From positions 1 through 6,147 of the forward strand of contig JAFIHO010000415.1 in the NCBI GenBank assembly GCA_017849395.1: DNA of 6,147 bases. The letters run 5' to 3'. Made by a program: the position numbers and the translations under genes. Source of the DNA: Hyphomicrobiales bacterium. GTDB lineage: Bacteria > Pseudomonadota > Alphaproteobacteria > Micropepsales > Micropepsaceae. Positions 3,723 through 6,147 of this stretch are shown here, piece after piece (within the stretch, counting starts at the first letter, position 1; every line of letters starts with the position of its first letter). The notes beneath the pieces were generated by a model. That model was not told the DNA's origin. It made no database searches and saw only the letters and a program-made list of their open reading frames with translations.

Positions 3723-6147
3723 ATGACAAAGACGTTCAAGAATTTCCTGATGATGGGCGCAAGTCCGGTGCTGACGCTGATTGCGGGCCCCGTCTTCGCG
3801 CAATCGACCGGCACACAGGCCATCGAAACCGTGGTGGTTTCCGCCGAATCCTTGCGGGCGGGCGGCATCATGAATCCGATCACGGTGCCAAAGGAACGCT
3901 CCACCATCACCCAGGAGTTCCTGAACACGCAGTCTCCCAGCCAGACGGTGTTCGAATCCCTGAATAATGTGCCGGGCTTCAACTTCACACAGGGCGATCC
4001 CTTCGGCGGCGCGGGCGGCAATGTCCGCCTTCACGGCTTCGACGGCAACCGCATCTCCTTCACCTGGGACGGCATGCCGATGAACGACACCGGCAATTAT
4101 GCGATCTTCACCGGCCAGGTCGCGGACAGCGAGATCATCGCTTCCGCCTCGGTCAATCAGGGTACCACCGATGTGGACAGCCCGACCGCGGCGGCGACCG
4201 GCGGCGTGATCTCGGTCCTGACCGATCGTCCCAAGCAGGATTTCTCGCTGCTGGGCGACTTTTCCTACGGCTCCTTCAACCATGTGCGCGCCTTCGGCCG
4301 CGTCGATAGCGGTGAGTTCGGTCCCTGGAATACCAGGGCGTTCGTGACATTCTCCTATAACCGGAATGACAAGTGGAAAGGTCCCGGCGCGCTGCTGAAG
4401 CGTCAGGTCAATGCGTTGATCTATCAGGACCTCGGCGATCTCGGCTGGATCAGCCTGGGCGCGCATTTCAACGTCAACCGCAACCACTTCTACAATTCCG
4501 TCACCTTCCTGCCGGTGCGGGGCGATGCGGGATACTGGAATGTCGCGACGCTGGCGGCCGTTGCCAATCCGGCTCTTCCGGGCGGCGCAATGGGTGTCGC
4601 GGCGCCCAATGTCGCGCTGGACAATGACGGCAATTATGTCGGCGTCGGCAATCCGCGCACGCCGGATATCGCGGACGGATATGGCCTGCGCTACGATCAG
4701 GCGTCCGTGTGCCCCCGCGCCGCCACGCGCAACGGGCTGGCGGATATCGAGGCGACATCCTCCGGCGGCACGACTTCGGTCTGCACGGGCTATTACAATG
4801 TGCGCACCAATCCGTCCGATACGGGCAATATCCGTCTGGCGTCGCTGTTCCATCTGAACGACGAACTCAGCCTCACGGTCGATCCCAGCATCCAGTATGT
4901 GCGCGCCAATGGCGGCGGCATCACGGTGCTGAACGAGACAGACCCCCGCCTGAGAGGGCGCGGCGGCGCGGCGGGCGTGGACCTGAATGGCGACGGGGAT
5001 TTTCTGGACCAGACCAGTGTCTTCTCGCCCAACAACACCAACACGATCCGCTATGGCCTCAACACCTCGCTGCTGTGGAAGATCGCGCCGAAGCATACGG
5101 TGCAGGCGGCCTACACGCTGGATTTCGGCCTGCATCGCCAGACCGGCATGATGGCGTTCATGGATGCCAAGGGAAATCCCTTCGACGTGTTCGCGGGCTA
5201 TCGCGACATCGCGCACCGCGTGCTGGCGGCGGACGGTACGCCGATCCGCACCCGCGACCGGCGCAGCACTGCCATCCTCAACCAGGTCGCTTTCGCGTAT
5301 GAGGGCGACTTCCTGGATGATGAAGTTCATCTGAGCGCCGGCGTGCGCGCGCCCTTCCTGCAGCGCAACCTCAACCAGATGTGCTACACGGGCGCCACGG
5401 GAAGCTTCAACCAGATCAATCCGGGGCCGCAGTTCCAATACTGCACCTCGGCCGCGCCACTGGGACCGGTCGCCGCCTACGGCACCGGGCAGTTCGCTGG
5501 ACAGGCCGCCACTGCATCTTGGACGAAGCCGTTTGAAAAGACCGTGAAGTATAATCGGGTGCTGCCCAATGCCGGCCTGTCCTGGTCGCCCTTCGGTGAG
5601 GAGCATCAGTTCTTCGTCGCCTTTGCGGCGGGCCTGTCCGCGCCGCGCACCGACAATCTCTATAATGGCGGCAACAACGGCAAATGCCTGGTGAATGGCG
5701 CGATCAACGGCGCGGCGCCCGGTTGCGTGTTCAGTGGCCTTGCCAACGTCAAGCCCGAAACCACCAACACCTATGACATCGGCTATCGCTACAATGGCGG
5801 GGACCTGAACTTCTCCGTCACCGCCTACAACACCCAGTTCAAGCACCGCATCCAGTCCACCTTCGATGCCGAGCAGGGCATCAGCGTGGACCGCGATATC
5901 GGTTCGGTGAATTTGGACGGCGTCGATGCCGAGGCGGCCATCTTCCCGATGGAGAATTTTTCGATCTACACATCGGTCGGCTACACCCATACCCGCGTCG
6001 CGGACGGGCCGCTGTCGCGCATCTGCCAGAACGCGGCGTGTTCGGTCACCATCTCCTTCGCCAACAGGGAGTTGGTGGAAACGCCCAACTGGACCGCGTC
6101 GCAACGCGTCCAATATTCGATCTGGGGCTTCACCATCGGCGCGGGCG
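3723..6147 (+). CDS. TonB-dependent outer-membrane receptor, 3' end missing at window edge
   Basis: Outer-membrane, TonB/ExbBD-energised importer of a scarce or large substrate; 808 codons are visible. Residues 1-26 form a signal peptide (Lys3 and Lys6, hydrophobic core, cleavage after VFA at 26). A TonB box, IETVVVSA, follows at 34-41, with no extra signalling domain before it, so this is a plain transporter rather than a sigma-factor transducer. The plug domain runs from about 50 to 170, with NNVPGF (81-86), NVRLHGFDGNR (100-110), WDGMP (115-119) and TGGVISVLTDRP (159-170). The rest is beta-barrel with long loops. Eight cysteines occur in four close pairs (330/354, 554/574, 655/668, 768/773), and a calcium-loop-like DxNxDGDxxD lies at 420-429. 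The C-terminal strands and terminal aromatic residue are outside the window. I do not recognise the substrate: it has neither an obvious Fur box nor a siderophore gene beside it. The purine-salvage neighbours make nucleoside-related uptake possible, but it has its own promoter region and may be unrelated. Confidence 0.95.
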   Translation, partial: MTKTFKNFLMMGASPVLTLIAGPVFAQSTGTQAIETVVVSAESLRAGGIMNPITVPKERSTITQEFLNTQSPSQTVFESLNNVPGFNFTQGDPFGGAGGNVRLHGFDGNRISFTWDGMPMNDTGNYAIFTGQVADSEIIASASVNQGTTDVDSPTAAATGGVISVLTDRPKQDFSLLGDFSYGSFNHVRAFGRVDSGEFGPWNTRAFVTFSYNRNDKWKGPGALLKRQVNALIYQDLGDLGWISLGAHFNVNRNHFYNSVTFLPVRGDAGYWNVATLAAVANPALPGGAMGVAAPNVALDNDGNYVGVGNPRTPDIADGYGLRYDQASVCPRAATRNGLADIEATSSGGTTSVCTGYYNVRTNPSDTGNIRLASLFHLNDELSLTVDPSIQYVRANGGGITVLNETDPRLRGRGGAAGVDLNGDGDFLDQTSVFSPNNTNTIRYGLNTSLLWKIAPKHTVQAAYTLDFGLHRQTGMMAFMDAKGNPFDVFAGYRDIAHRVLAADGTPIRTRDRRSTAILNQVAFAYEGDFLDDEVHLSAGVRAPFLQRNLNQMCYTGATGSFNQINPGPQFQYCTSAAPLGPVAAYGTGQFAGQAATASWTKPFEKTVKYNRVLPNAGLSWSPFGEEHQFFVAFAAGLSAPRTDNLYNGGNNGKCLVNGAINGAAPGCVFSGLANVKPETTNTYDIGYRYNGGDLNFSVTAYNTQFKHRIQSTFDAEQGISVDRDIGSVNLDGVDAEAAIFPMENFSIYTSVGYTHTRVADGPLSRICQNAACSVTISFANRELVETPNWTASQRVQYSIWGFTIGAG

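Noticed and set aside
3463..3729. 88-codon minus-strand open frame in the punA-receptor gap
   Set aside because: Starts with TTG inside the receptor's first codons, lacks a ribosome binding site, crosses the promoter candidate and hairpins, and has no recognisable sequence.
3702..6113. 803-codon open frame antisense to the receptor
   Set aside because: It is in codon register with the receptor, so it stays open whenever the sense gene avoids TTA, CTA and TCA codons, which are rare in this GC-rich genome. Its Arg/Ala/Gly/Asp/Val-rich product has no recognisable domain, whereas the sense frame has signal peptide, TonB box and plug motifs.
1..6147. Mobile element, CRISPR array, phage, toxin-antitoxin or defence system
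   Set aside because: No transposase, integrase, regularly spaced repeats, tRNA or terminal inverted repeats are visible; all coding space is taken by three housekeeping enzymes and a receptor.

Overview
The window is high-GC DNA with dense coding, GC-rich third codon positions and almost no TTA, CTA or TCA codons. Together with the protein styles (an alphaproteobacterial TonB-dependent receptor with an ETVVVSA-type TonB box, an Amn-type AMP nucleosidase, a trimeric-type purine nucleoside phosphorylase) this suggests an alphaproteobacterium, most likely Sphingomonadales. That placement is inference; no rRNA or other decisive marker is present.

Layout. Positions 1-2422 hold two minus-strand genes, deoB (phosphopentomutase) followed by amn (AMP nucleosidase, running off the left edge), joined by a 4-base GTGA stop/start overlap. 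Positions 2423-2549 are a short divergent control region with a hairpin close to the deoB start and a possible leaderless promoter for the plus-strand gene. Positions 2550-3374 hold punA (purine nucleoside phosphorylase). Positions 3375-3722 are an AT-richer 348-base gap without a credible gene; it holds several inverted repeats, a candidate promoter overlapped by a 17-base palindrome, and two leader hairpins. Positions 3723-6147 are a TonB-dependent outer-membrane receptor running off the right edge.

How it fits together. PunA cleaves purine nucleosides with phosphate to a base plus (deoxy)ribose 1-phosphate. DeoB converts that to the 5-phosphate. Amn cleaves AMP to adenine and ribose 5-phosphate. 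The three enzymes therefore form a compact purine-salvage and pentose-recovery module. The receptor next door has an independent, regulated-looking promoter. Its substrate cannot be read from sequence; uptake of a nucleoside- or nucleotide-related compound is an attractive but unproven guess from context.

I see no sign of a mobile element, CRISPR array, phage gene or RNA gene, and no clearly new multi-gene system. The less ordinary points are the operator-like palindrome and stacked hairpins before the receptor, the receptor's eight cysteines in four close pairs, its calcium-loop-like motif, the likely TTG start of deoB behind a hairpin, and the possible leaderless punA transcript.
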